Source: Mastigias papua
Taxonomy: Eukaryota > Cnidaria > Scyphozoa > Rhizostomeae > Mastigiidae
Direction of reading: 5' to 3'
Length of the DNA stretch: 64,000 bases
NCBI GenBank assembly: GCA_964019165.1
Contig: OZ025284.1
Coordinates: 2,573,521 to 2,637,520 of the forward strand
How positions within the stretch are numbered: the stretch's first letter is position 1; the number at the start of each line of letters is the position of its first letter. A program made the position numbers and the translations under genes. Positions 16,151-57,803 of this stretch are shown in pieces. Below the pieces are notes generated by a model. That model ran no database searches and had not been told where the DNA came from. It worked only from the letters and a program-made list of their open reading frames with translations.

Positions 16151-18484
16151 GATCAGTAGCTAGCGAGTAACCAGGATTTCTCCTTTTTCGGTGCAAACAG
16201 AAAGGTTGATATAATGCTCAGAAAAACCAGGAGAAAATTAAAATTTTACCACCACCTGGGATCGAACCAGGGTCTCTCGCATTCCGGGCAAGCGTCGTAA
16301 CCACTAGACCACAGTGGCAATTGGTTTCTCCTGGTTTTTCTGAGCATTATATATATATCTATATATATATATATAGAGTTTACAAAAACATCTAAATCTA
16401 GTTCAAAGTCATCATCAACATCATCTTCCTCGATGATGTTAAAAGGAGGAGCAGCTTCGGTTACATCTTCTTCCATTACTTTGAATGGATTTTAATGTAA
16501 GCTTCCCTTGTTAAGATGGCGGCTTTTAATCGAAGCATTACGGTATTTAATTGTCTTAGCATTTTGAGGAGTAGAGGATTACACTTTCATATGAAAGAAC
16601 TGTGTATATCGAGTCTGGATGCACTTTGAATTGCACTTTATATTTGTATATTCAAAAGTTATAGACGGAGGCTCTTCACTTATAATCCATCCGTAACTAT
16701 TGTCCTGAACGTATGCCACTACACTTCTAATCTTCGCTGTTTCATCTCATTCCAGAAGAGTCGTACTGCAGAAACATCATATTAGATGGCACAAATATCA
16801 ATGTCAATTTAACAAGCATGACACGGAAGGTAAAATTTTGCTCTCTCATTAAGTCAAAGCGTATAATAAGAACGATATTATCATTCAAAATTAATCTCAT
16901 AGCTGTAATTGAGATAAACATGGACATGCAGTTTCGGCATAATAATCTCTAAGTTAGAGTATTATTCCAAAATTATTCTTGACTGGCTTTGTTAAATAAA
17001 AAATTATGTGGCTTTGTTAAATAATTCATAATGTAAATTATGTGGATTTACATCGGAAATGGTGCAGTACTACGGTACTGTTATTTTTTTGGAAAATTGA
17101 GTTACCTTCGTTTATGGTCTGCCAGTGGCGTAGCAGCGCAGTGTGGGCCTTTTTTGAAAGTTGTAGTTAGCGGTCCCCACACTCAGTTGAATTTGCACTT
17201 CATGGGTCCCCTTCGGGCCCCATTCTGTGAGGGGTCCTTAATTTTATGCCCCAAGGTGCACAACGTGCGTAACGTGACCATGATCTGCTACAATAGAGGT
17301 ACAGGTTTGAGTTGGGGTTGATTCACTTGTAGGCAGATTGAGAGGGATGGAAACGATTTACTGGGAGGTTTGGGCCTCCCTCTCTTTCTGATACCATTAC
17401 GAGAAGGCCTTCGAGATGGCTATTTCACTCTATAAAACTGAGATTACGCACGACAATGACCGAAGGAAATTGCCATTTTACGAAGTCGTTCAAAATTTCC
17501 GCCTGATATTTGATAATACTACTTTGCTTGCAAATTGGCGCTGAGAAGTTTGGCAGAGTTTATTAAATCAACGATGGCATTTGTCTATCTATTGTGAAAT
17601 AAAGTTATGCAAAATTGTGGCATTAATTCGAAAATTTTAGAATACATGGATACAAGTCAGTTAATAGGAGCTAGACTCCATTAAAGATTTGTTAGGACAT
17701 TTTTAGATACAATTTATGGCTGCTTCTGGTAGGTAATTCTCTTAGTCAGATTTGAGAAAAAATGATTCTATGAGTGAGGAAAGTTGCAAAGGTTCAAAGC
17801 CATAGAAAATTGAATAGCATCATTCCTTCTCCATTACTTACCTTCGGACCATATAGTGACAGAATTTCCTTACATATAAGAGCACATGATAGTGTTGTTT
17901 AATGTGGCCTTGTGTATTGACTATCATCAATAGAAAAGGTACAAGCGTATTTATCTGTTGCAAATAACAAATGTAAAAGCTTTATGCTAAATGTCATATT
18001 CTACATTGATTTTTAAAATATGGGTTAAAATGCTGTCTTCATAAATATAAATAATAATAAACTCATGGATAGTTATCACATTCTGTTTCTTCCTCAACAG
18101 ATCAAGAAATATGAAGACAAGTTTACGCAACCAGGTACCGGCGTAATGCTGGCCTATTCTGTTGTCGATTTGCTATCATTCTACTACGTTGAAAGTTTGC
18201 TGGACGAGATGTACGTGAAGAAAATACCAGTGATGATAATGGGTACAAAATCTGACCTAGCCGATAGGCGATGCATAAGCAAGTCCAAAGCTGAAAAATT
18301 AGCCTATGAAAAAGGATGTTCTTACTTGGAATGCTCAGCTGCTACTAATGCTGGTGTCGGGGACTGTTTTAAGCAAATGATATCAAAGAGTGTAACCCAT
18401 GGTAAGAACAGGTGGGAAAATGTATTTGCGAAAAGAATTGATTTCCCAAGAATGGGTGCAAGGAGGAGGTCTTCACTGGCGTAA
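12734..18484 (+). CDS. atypical Ras-like small GTPase lacking the DxxG (G3) motif, 4 coding exons
   Basis: Exons are 12734-13052, 15049-15105, 16756-16829 and 18101-18484, all GT-AG with matching phases (1, 1, 0), giving 277 residues. The N-terminal ~90 residues are Ser-rich and end in a basic patch (KRTLSWKRRKSQS). The GTPase fold follows: G1 GYSGVGKT (99-106), RFLTGRYIHEYLSTQEESY with the switch I Thr kept (124), G4 TKSD (199-202) and G5 ECSA (227-230). Where Ras proteins have DTAGQE this protein reads LTSMTRK (144-150), so the Mg-coordinating Asp, the Gly and the catalytic Gln are absent. There is no CAAX box; the tail ends ARRRSSLA. Length, N-terminal extension and missing CAAX recall RGK proteins (Rad/Gem/Rem), while switch I resembles RERG/RASL. 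Membership is therefore left open. It may bind nucleotide but hydrolysis is unlikely. An upstream non-coding exon is possible. Confidence 0.85.
13205..13430. repeat. GC-richer fold-back in GTPase intron 1
   Basis: The segment is noticeably richer in G+C than its surroundings. Its left part (GTGCTGTTAAGC...GCTACCGCTAC) and right part (GTAGCGGCTTAACGGCAC) are complementary, and flanking CTCGTACTGTACC and GTACCGTAAGAGAG also pair. The 72-codon frame through it is a by-product of this structure, not an exon. Confidence 0.6.
14735..14925 (-). repeat. Penelope-type terminal repeat copy
   Basis: The segment matches, in reverse orientation, the repeat that recurs at 24535, 42433, 49870 and 53995. 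Shared blocks include TTCATACTCTGACGAGTGTC and AGCACGAAAAAGCGGGAACA. It is partly self-complementary (CACGAAAAAGCGGGAACATT against AATGTTCCCACGTTTTCGTG). It lies in intron 1 of the GTPase gene. Confidence 0.7.
14818..14857 (-). ncRNA. candidate type I hammerhead ribozyme
   Basis: Read on the minus strand: stem I arm CATACT, core CTGACGA, a short stem II/loop GTGTCAGAC, core GAAA, a minimal stem III (AA/TT around a 4-nt loop), cleavage-site C, then stem I partner AGTATG. The stem I arms are perfectly complementary. Very short stem III is the form known from hammerheads in Penelope-like elements. Stem II can form only two base pairs, so activity is uncertain. Confidence 0.55.
16209..16352. repeat. 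perfect 28-bp inverted repeats flanking a tRNA-like core
   Basis: The segment at 16209-16236 is the exact reverse complement of 16325-16352; the core word is TCTCCTGGTTTTTCTGAGCA. The 88 bp between the arms hold a complete tRNA-like fold on the minus strand. The unit is nested inside the family B MITE. Confidence 0.9.
16248..16318 (-). tRNA. tRNA-like sequence (probable pseudo-tRNA or SINE head)
   Basis: The minus strand gives a 71-nt cloverleaf. The 7-bp acceptor stem (GCCACTG/TGGTGGT) is all paired but uses three G-T wobbles. The D-arm TGGTCTAGTGGTTACGAC is A-box-like, the anticodon stem CTTGC/GCGAG pairs, and the T-arm CCTGGTTCGATCCCAGG is perfect and contains a B-box. The anticodon loop CCGGAAT has C instead of the universal U33, so decoding is doubtful. 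Position 34-36 reads GGA, but the long variable arm of tRNA-Ser is absent. Pol III promoter boxes look intact. Confidence 0.5.
16830..18100. other. last intron of the Ras-like GTPase
   Basis: Intron between exons 3 and 4. Apart from short GC-richer blocks near 17120-17300 I recognise no element in it. Confidence 0.4.
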
Positions 18485-19249
18485 CAAATGAAAAGTACTT
18501 TGTTGAGGATATGCAACGTGGTTTCTGAAAGGATTTAATTTGGAAAAATATTTTGATGCATAATACGGATGCTATAGCTATGATGGTTCGCACATTTAAA
18601 GATTATCAACTGCACTATTGCACTAATCTTCTGAATGGTCTTGATTGGGTACTCTATATTGCACATTTATCAAGATCTGAATCATAATCAACGTTCTATT
18701 AAATTCACGTTCAGTCGTTACTGCTTTTTCTCTCACGCTTTTGAGGTTATTTGCGATCTCGTGATGTGAACATGAGATTTCCAGAAACATGTTATACACG
18801 GTTTTCAATTGAGGAATCTGACTCAAGGCCTAGTCTTTAAGATTCCTTATTTTTCGACCCCTATTGGCCACATTTTAGTTCTAAAAGTTATCTAATAGTT
18901 CCTTCATTTTAACTACACATATAGGACTATATAGAAGTCATAAGTGTCAAGTGTTCAGACAGCACATACAGGTACTTTTTTATGAGAAAGTGGCATATAC
19001 GAAAGCAGACCTCAGCTGCTAAAAAAAATTTAAGAAGTGCAGTACTGGATTTTTGAGACCTAATATTAACACAAGAAAGCCATTGCTTTTACTTGATTTG
19101 TATAGATTTCTTGCGTTAACCTTTGCGGTAGAGTGTATTATTCTTGCATTAGCCGTATCTCGATTAACCGTATCTCGATTAACCTTCCCTCGATTATCCG
19201 ACCATAACCCTGGCCCTAAACTTTATTTTAATTGAAGCGTTATCTTCCC
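18485..19249. other. 3' flank of the GTPase gene
   Basis: No gene is recognised. A short direct duplication (CGTATCTCGATTAACC, twice, then CTCGATTATCCGACC) at 19150-19205 probably marks the left part of the pogo-like relic that follows. Confidence 0.4.
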
Positions 19250-19650
19250 AGTGTATGAAAATAAATGTTGTTATTTTTAACTCAAATCAAATGCATACTT
19301 CGTCTTCTTCGGATGCTACTCGAAAAAGAGTAGTTTTGGCCGTCGACGATAAGTTGAGAGTTTGTGAAATGGTACGCAAAAAGTGCGACAGTCGCCAAAG
19401 CTTTAAAAAAGGGAATGTTCGACAAGCTTGGCGAATAGGACGTATCTTTTTGGAGCTGTTCGTTTTTATACTTTAATATAATTTTAAGGAATAGAATAAT
19501 AACAAGTCTACTTGTGCATGATAAGAACACTTTCTAATTATCGTAGCTCTTTTTCTTGTGGATGATGTCCAAAAGCGTAATTTTGATTAACCGGCCATTT
19601 TGGATTATCCGACACTGTATTAGAAAAGTTGTGTCCAGTAGCGGCCGGAT
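19250..19650 (+). pseudogene. pogo/Tigger-like DNA transposon relic
   Basis: A short frame reads DATRKRVVLAVDDKLRVCEM, resembling the start of the CENP-B-type helix-turn-helix of pogo-like transposases, and then decays. The flanks carry CGATTAACC and GGATTATCCGACACTGTA motifs typical of pogo/Tigger ends. No DDE catalytic domain is present, so this is an internally deleted fragment. Confidence 0.5.
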
Positions 19651-20049
19651 AATCGGGGAAGTACTGTGTACCTGTCTGTCTGTGTAGCACTGCAGTGTGT
19701 CTCGACTATTCTCACTAAGGGTGTCTTAAGAAAGTTTCTGCACTTAAATCATCAAAGAGGTAAGAAGGTTTCAGTATTAATATATATTCATATTCATATA
19801 ACATTGCTTATACATTAAAACTACTCAAGCTATAACGAAGGCTGATTTACGGGGGACTATGTTAAAAAAGAAAAAACAATAAGCTAATGTACTTCTACTA
19901 TTTACAGTAAAAGTGACCTAATACTTACAATAAATAGAATAAAAAACTAAATACAAATAAATTTTCAACCAGATCCAATTCGAATATTAACATTGCTGTT
20001 GCTTTTTTACACGCGGATGACTTTGACAAAAAAGTCCTTTACAGACATA

Positions 20050-20470
20050 TCGAGTAAATTCACCAACAAACAACTGGTAACTGATACAAAAAAGAGAACG
20101 ATGAAGTGCTATATCTGGTCCACCCTGATGTATGGATGTGAATCATGAACCTTAAGCAAGGAAGATGAGAGTCGGCTAGAAGCCACAGAAATGTGGATTG
20201 ACTATCACATGAAGAAACTTTCGTGGACAGATAAGAAAACAAACAAAGAAGTTCTGGAAATGATTGGAGAGGAACGGGAATTGCTAAAAGCTATTCGTCA
20301 GAGACAACTGAAATTCGTTGGGCACATATTTAGAGAAGCGTCGATCGAAAAGCTGAGAGTAGAAAGCAGAGTGGAGGGATGGTGGAGCAGAGGAAGACAG
20401 AGACATGAGGGTTATCTGGACCTTTTTCAAAGAAATTTTCTGACATCTCCAGACTTTCCTGACTAAGTTT
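20050..20470 (+). pseudogene. LINE (RTE-like) reverse transcriptase C-terminal fragment
   Basis: The frame reads LMYGCES, a stop in place of the usual Trp, then TLSKEDESRLEATEMW, KLSWTDKKTNKEVL and RQRQLKFVGHIFREASIEKL, ending near RVEGWWSRGRQR. This is the familiar post-RT tail of RTE-like non-LTR elements. It is 5'-truncated and mutated. Confidence 0.75.
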
Positions 20471-21344
20471 TTAAAAACTGCTTGACTAATGGTTGTAAAA
20501 CCTCCATCCATATATTGCAAAACAAATAGTAATCAGAATGGCTAAAAGACACGTAAAAAGATTGGAAAATTTTGTTGTGGGTCTTTTTGTTTTAAACTTG
20601 GCACTCAATGCACTCTTAGTGGTAACTAAAAAGATAGATGATAAGTCATGTCTTCTTCAGGCCACTCTAAGAGTTCAAATCAAGAAGGGTAAAAATAGTG
20701 TAGGGCTACTAAAGATAAAATCAGATGGTTCCAGTAGTAAGAGGGATAGGACCAGGTCAGCTGAGGTAGATTACCCTGGTTCCCAAACCTACGAGGGGGC
20801 CACAAGTTCTATGAAATGATTCTTTCGTGACTTATAGTTTCACAATGACCCCATCAAGGGTTTTTTCTCGGGCCCAATACAAGCTCTTGGTGAGCCCAAT
20901 TAGAGCAATATCAGTAAGAAAGTAAATACTATTAGCTGTTTATACGTTTATGCCTTGGCGGGTGCTTGTAGCAGACGTCGATAGCCGTAATATATTTGCC
21001 TCTGCTGAAATAGAATTGCCTTTACCTATCCCGCTGGACTTTTATCTTATACTTTTTCAATTAAGATCAATTTGACAAGAAAAATCATTCAGCTGCACTA
21101 TCATTCAGCACGGTGGTTCCCAACCTTTTTACTCCTGCACCCCCAAAAATATGTTTGCTCTGACTTCACACCCTTTACAACAGATATTTTGCTCAAGGCA
21201 ACTGTAGTCTATCTTCTCATCTGCCTCGTATCCCTGTGGTTTTTTCCCGCTATTTCAAGCTTAGGCCCAACAATCTAGCTACGGATCTATGGAGTAAAAG
21301 AGTACATATGAGATAATGCGCGATGTTATCAGTGATAGCAGATA
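20471..21344. other. gap between the RTE relic and FIGNL1
   Basis: No gene is seen. GGTTCCCAACCTTTTTACTC near 21113 resembles a hAT-type terminal sequence, but no matching end was found. The 3' part should contain the FIGNL1 promoter and 5' UTR. Confidence 0.35.
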
Positions 21345-53230
<31,886 letters not shown>

Positions 53231-53994
53231 GTTCAATATTATTTAATGTTATTTCTGTATTCCATTGAAATCAATCTATTAGTTTATATATGTATATATG
53301 TTTGTGTATATATATCTATTACCATTTGCTATAGGTTTTCTGTGGTAATATTAAATCTGTTACATTGGGCATTGTTGTAATAATATCAAGAATGATGGAT
53401 TTCATATCCTTTTGTTCGCGTAGCCAGTTAAAGACATTCATTGCTGAGTGTGCACAGGAGTTTTGATTTGAGATGGCGACGTATGCTGCAGCTAATTCTC
53501 TTCTAGCCTCTCAACCACAACTCCTTTCTAGTTAGGGATGGCATCATTCTAAATTGCTTTGGAACAGTTTGTGAACATACAGAGAAGAATTTTTTGATAG
53601 GAGGATGTATAGATTCTTCGTCAACTGATTAATATGCTTTCCGCTCAGAAAGTCATGGTAGTTAAGGAGTTTATGATTATGGAGTGAAAAATCTATTCAA
53701 TTAAAATTTTGAGTTGGAATACGGAATTTTCTCTCTTTTATTGTCGTATGACAGACAAATGTCATAGAAGCAGGAGACCAAAGGCCTGGACACTTATGGG
53801 GCCTGGCTCTGTTCTTGAAAAAGTTTATGTCACCCTGAGACTCTAGGTTCTATAAACGTGCGTAAATCATATGAGTTATTTGTATATTTATACAGTCTGA
53901 TTTTTGTTATATCATCACATAATTTTACCTCTTCGCTCTCTTTGGCATAATGAAAGGGGACCGCCCAGCTTGTGGACAGAGAATCACGAAGCTG
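53231..53994. other. 3' flank of FIGNL1
   Basis: Probable FIGNL1 3' UTR at the start; no polyadenylation signal could be assigned with confidence. Confidence 0.4.
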
Positions 53995-54210
53995 TTAACC
54001 CGCCCATAGAAACTACCAAAATTGCTGGCATGTAATGAGCAGAAGTGGAGTGATCTTTGCATAGAGTGTTACATATTCATTACGATTTGCTGCTCCGCCT
54101 GTCACGTGAATTTATCCTCCTATGGTTACACATTTCCGTTTACTTTTCAGTCGTTGTCCGATATTTTATATTCTGATGAGTGTCGAATGAAAACAGTACT
54201 TTGAGTATTT
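53995..54210 (+). repeat. diverged Penelope-type terminal repeat with hammerhead-like core
   Basis: Shares TAATGAGCAGAAGTGGAGTG with 52937 and carries TTATATTCTGATGAGTGTCG, AATGAAAACAGTA and GAGTATTT. The core CTGATGA...GAAAA (54173 on) and an ATATT/GAGTAT stem I remain recognisable. Confidence 0.5.
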
Positions 54211-57200
54211 TACTATATGTTTTCATTTCTTAATTCTTTTCTTAATTCGTTATTACGATTGCTAAGTTGAAAATGTTGCCTATAGCGAACTGCTTAATTT
54301 GCTTGCCTCTCAGTCAATCGATATTGCCGCTTTTTCATATCCTTTCGAGATGTTGCGACATGCTCTTGCTGATTTTGTTGCTTTCGAGATGTTGCTACAG
54401 CAAAAAGTAAATCGTAGACCCTGTAAGAGCAAGATGAGATCATTGGCTCCCTATATAGATTGCTTTGTATCTCTCTGGTCAGCGTTTTATCACTGGTTGA
54501 TCCATAGTAACATATTTTCCTCTCTTGGGTTCCGTGAACTAATACTTGCTTCAATTTTGATTGCCAACTTGTCTCTGTTGATATAAACATTCTTATGTAC
54601 TTTTCATCAAAGTGAAAATCGGAAGCGTCCTTTCGATTTTCAGTAACTGGTCTGGCTGTTTTAGCAAGTTTAAATGCACAGCTAGCTTTGAAAGATCTGT
54701 ATCAAAGATCGTGCATATACGCAGAAAACCTTTGCCATCAGTAGGCTTTTTAATAGCAGAAGCTCTCAACTCAGAATATGTTGATGATATCGTGCAGAAG
54801 GCAGAAGCTCTGTATGATGGGAGTAATTCTCAGTTAAACAATGTTTGTAAGTGAATAGTAGAAGGGGATTTTTGCATGTTACAGGGCGGGCTTTGGGCGA
54901 TTTTTGGACGATTCTTTGCCTTTACAGTTGGGGGGGGGGGTGTTCTCCTGTCTGATGCATAGATATTTCATATTTGGCGCACTTTCTGGAAGGCAACAGA
55001 TAATGAGCATGCCCTGGTAAAAATTTTACTTTGTTTTCTTATTGTAATCGTGAAGACTAAACGGATAAATTTGGGATAGTTATCCGTATAAATGTTTATC
55101 TGGATAACTCGTTGTCTGTTAAAATCTGTCAACTGTAAGTGGGATCTAAGAAGGAATGGTCACAGAGCGCAAATGTTGATCTTTGGGGAGCCTGGTAAAT
55201 ACTATGCCTGAAATTCACGTCAATTCGTTTTTAATGTAACATCGCAAGTACAAAGTCGCTGATTTGCAAATATCGTCATTAGCACCTGCCCTAATGAATG
55301 ATGAATCAGGCCTACTTAATTAGGTACCATCAACGTAAGAACACCGATTACTCCATCTCATTCAGAATGTCAATTCGAAGATTGTTTATTTACTAAATAG
55401 ACCGTCATGTCAACGAGTTTTACGATTGCAGGTTCCTTCTTTCATCTTTGTATATGCTATATTAACTAAAGCCGTATTGCAATTCATTGTGGCATAAATT
55501 TTTCAAACTTTACTTGTTATCGTTCCCAGTTCCTCACAGTAATCGTAGAGCGGAATTAACAATCTGATGAAGGAGACTTTGGAGAATATCTGCACTGTTT
55601 GCAGTTTAAAGAAGAAAGACGCTTGTCTTGTAAGTATAGCTTTTTGCTGGCTCACTACACGCTTTCTGCCGTGGGAACCTGGCAAAATTTCTAACCAGTC
55701 AACAGATGACAGACTGTTTTTAGGAATATGTGTAATCTGATGATCAGCAGTAGTCAAAGATATCTCGAACGACCTCACTTGATGAGATTGAGTATATATT
55801 ATCAATTGTAAGTAGTATGTCTAACAGAACGGGAATACTGTTAAGATGGGACAAGGATGATGGACACGGATTTATGTTCTTCGAATAAAATTTGTAAATA
55901 GTGCTAATTTCATCGAATTACCGTTCGTTTTATCACTAATTAGTGATCTTGAATAGCCGACAAAAGTTGAAACCACTTTTGCTCATAAATTGAGGGCTTG
56001 CATCTCGATAAGCGTTGTGGGATTATTGGAACAGCAATTTTTTCTGACGGAATTATCCGAGAGTTGATATTAATTGCCGTATAAGTTGAAGTGATTCTCA
56101 TCAGACAGTCGCTCGCTCTCTCTTTGGAACTATTTTCAATGTCGCAAAATCCAAAGAGTATTATGAAACATTTTATACTTGGGATTACTCGTTCAATTTT
56201 TTATGCTCTATCCTTAATCTCGTATCCACTCGAAAGGAGAAATGAAAAACACGGTAACAAGATAACTGTGCTTAATTTGCGAAGGATAATATGTGAATTT
56301 ATCGATACAAGGAATTCCACTAAAAGATTCATGGTTACATAACTGTCTTTGCATCTTTTTTCAATTGGATATTTGACCGATTGTGCTCCGTTGAATCTAG
56401 TACTGTGCTCATTACCAATAGAACCTATTCTAGAGGTAGTAACAATGAAATTATGTAATAGGTGAAACTGATCATGGTTTAAGTGCTTTTAAGGTAGTTT
56501 CTGAGAATATGGGCTGAATGTCAGAATTTCATCTGAATCCTTATGATATGTTCATACATTAAGACCCCGTTTGCACTGGCCCGGATAAATGTGAAAACGG
56601 ATAAAATATATCCTTTTAGTAGTGGATCAATGCAAACGCTTGACGGAATCGCACATGTTTTTATTCATTTTAGCCCTTTGCCATTGACACACGTATGCAG
56701 AATGCAGCTGAATATTTTGCATTGAAGTGAAACAAATTACATTGAAGCATTTGAAACTTTTTTAGATATCCGGGATCCGTGCCAAACCGTCGCTACAAAA
56801 ACGAAGTGCTTCTTAGTTTACCCGCTTTCAATAACATGCGCTCTAGGCACTGTTTTCCAAAATATCTGTTTTTCACCGTGTTTGTGTGAACGCAAGGCAA
56901 TATTTGGTAAATATGTATCCGTTTTTACATTTATCCAAGTAAATGGAAACGGGGCCTTAATTCAATGGAGTAATGGTACAAGCAGCAAATTGCATTTTTA
57001 CCAGCATATCAACCGTCTGGGAATGTAGGATTTGTCTTTTCTTGTCCAATATCAAGCTTATGGTTGATGTGTCTGCTATCAGTATTTCCTTGTGAACCTT
57101 CTCTTAGCATTTCAGCATTACTCAAAGGACTAATCCTAACATTTTAACTTCTGGTGAAGCTAAGAATTATATTAGATGGTGGCCAGGTTGACGTAGAACT

Positions 57201-57803
57201 CTTCGAAATGATTAATGATGACATCTATGACGCTCAGTTTGAGGCAGGGGCGGATTGTGAAGGGATGCCAAGCTACGATCGTATCCAAGGCCTACCCTGC
57301 CCATTTTGTTTGAGCCCCATCCTGTCCTCAGCAGCTTGTTTGATTCTTGCCTTACTACATGATAGTTACTGAAAATATACGACCACACCCAATATGGGCG
57401 CTGTTCATGAAGCAGCTGTTCGCGAGAAAAAGCTGCCACTCCGTCCCTGATTTGAGGACACTTTTGCGATGACGAGATTGTCAACCAGATGAAGTTATCG
57501 AAAACTTTATTAAAGTTTTGTTTTCGTTTTTTATCTCTGCTACCTGCTATGAGAAAGTACTCATCCATTCGATGGAACATCCCTCTAGAATTAGGGCCCG
57601 TGTATGAGTTGGGAGAGTTACTCGACTGTGAGGACGAATCCAGAAGCTTTATCTCGTCGTTCCATTATATGTCAACATTATCTAGACTGATATAGAATCA
57701 TCAATATATACGTAAGATAAGTTAGGCGGATTCTTCATTTTGTATCTGGTGCAAATTTGAATTTATTGGCATTTTCTCTCATTTTAGCCTTAACCCAAAA
57801 GAC
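54211..57803. other. intergenic region before the discoidin gene
   Basis: Short frames (for example 54612-54854 and 57154-57372, plus) show no family signature. A poly-G run lies near 54930. No RNA gene or complete transposon is recognised. The last few hundred bases should include the promoter of the next gene. Confidence 0.4.

Larger units (their letters stand above)
15955..16545. mobile_element. 591-bp TIR MITE, family B, containing a nested tRNA-like insertion
   Basis: The ends are perfect inverted repeats (TACCGTAATGCTTCGATTAA and its complement), with TA at both outer edges. The left interior repeats CTACTCGAAGGGGGCGT blocks, recalling the repeated blocks of family A. The middle contains an (AT)n array (16088-16150) and the 16209-16352 inverted-repeat unit. 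No transposase is present. It sits in intron 2 of the Ras-like GTPase gene, 210 bp before exon 3. Confidence 0.85.

Noticed and set aside
16248..16318. A functional tRNA-Ser(GGA) gene
   Set aside because: U33 is missing, the Ser-type long variable arm is absent and the acceptor stem has three wobble pairs, so I call it tRNA-like only.
16246..16476. Minus-strand 76-codon frame crossing the tRNA-like core
   Set aside because: It reads through a tRNA-like fold, an AT tract and a TIR element; no protein similarity.
54612..54854. 80-codon plus-strand frame as an independent exon
   Set aside because: Regular-looking composition, but no recognisable family and no convincing splice partner in phase.
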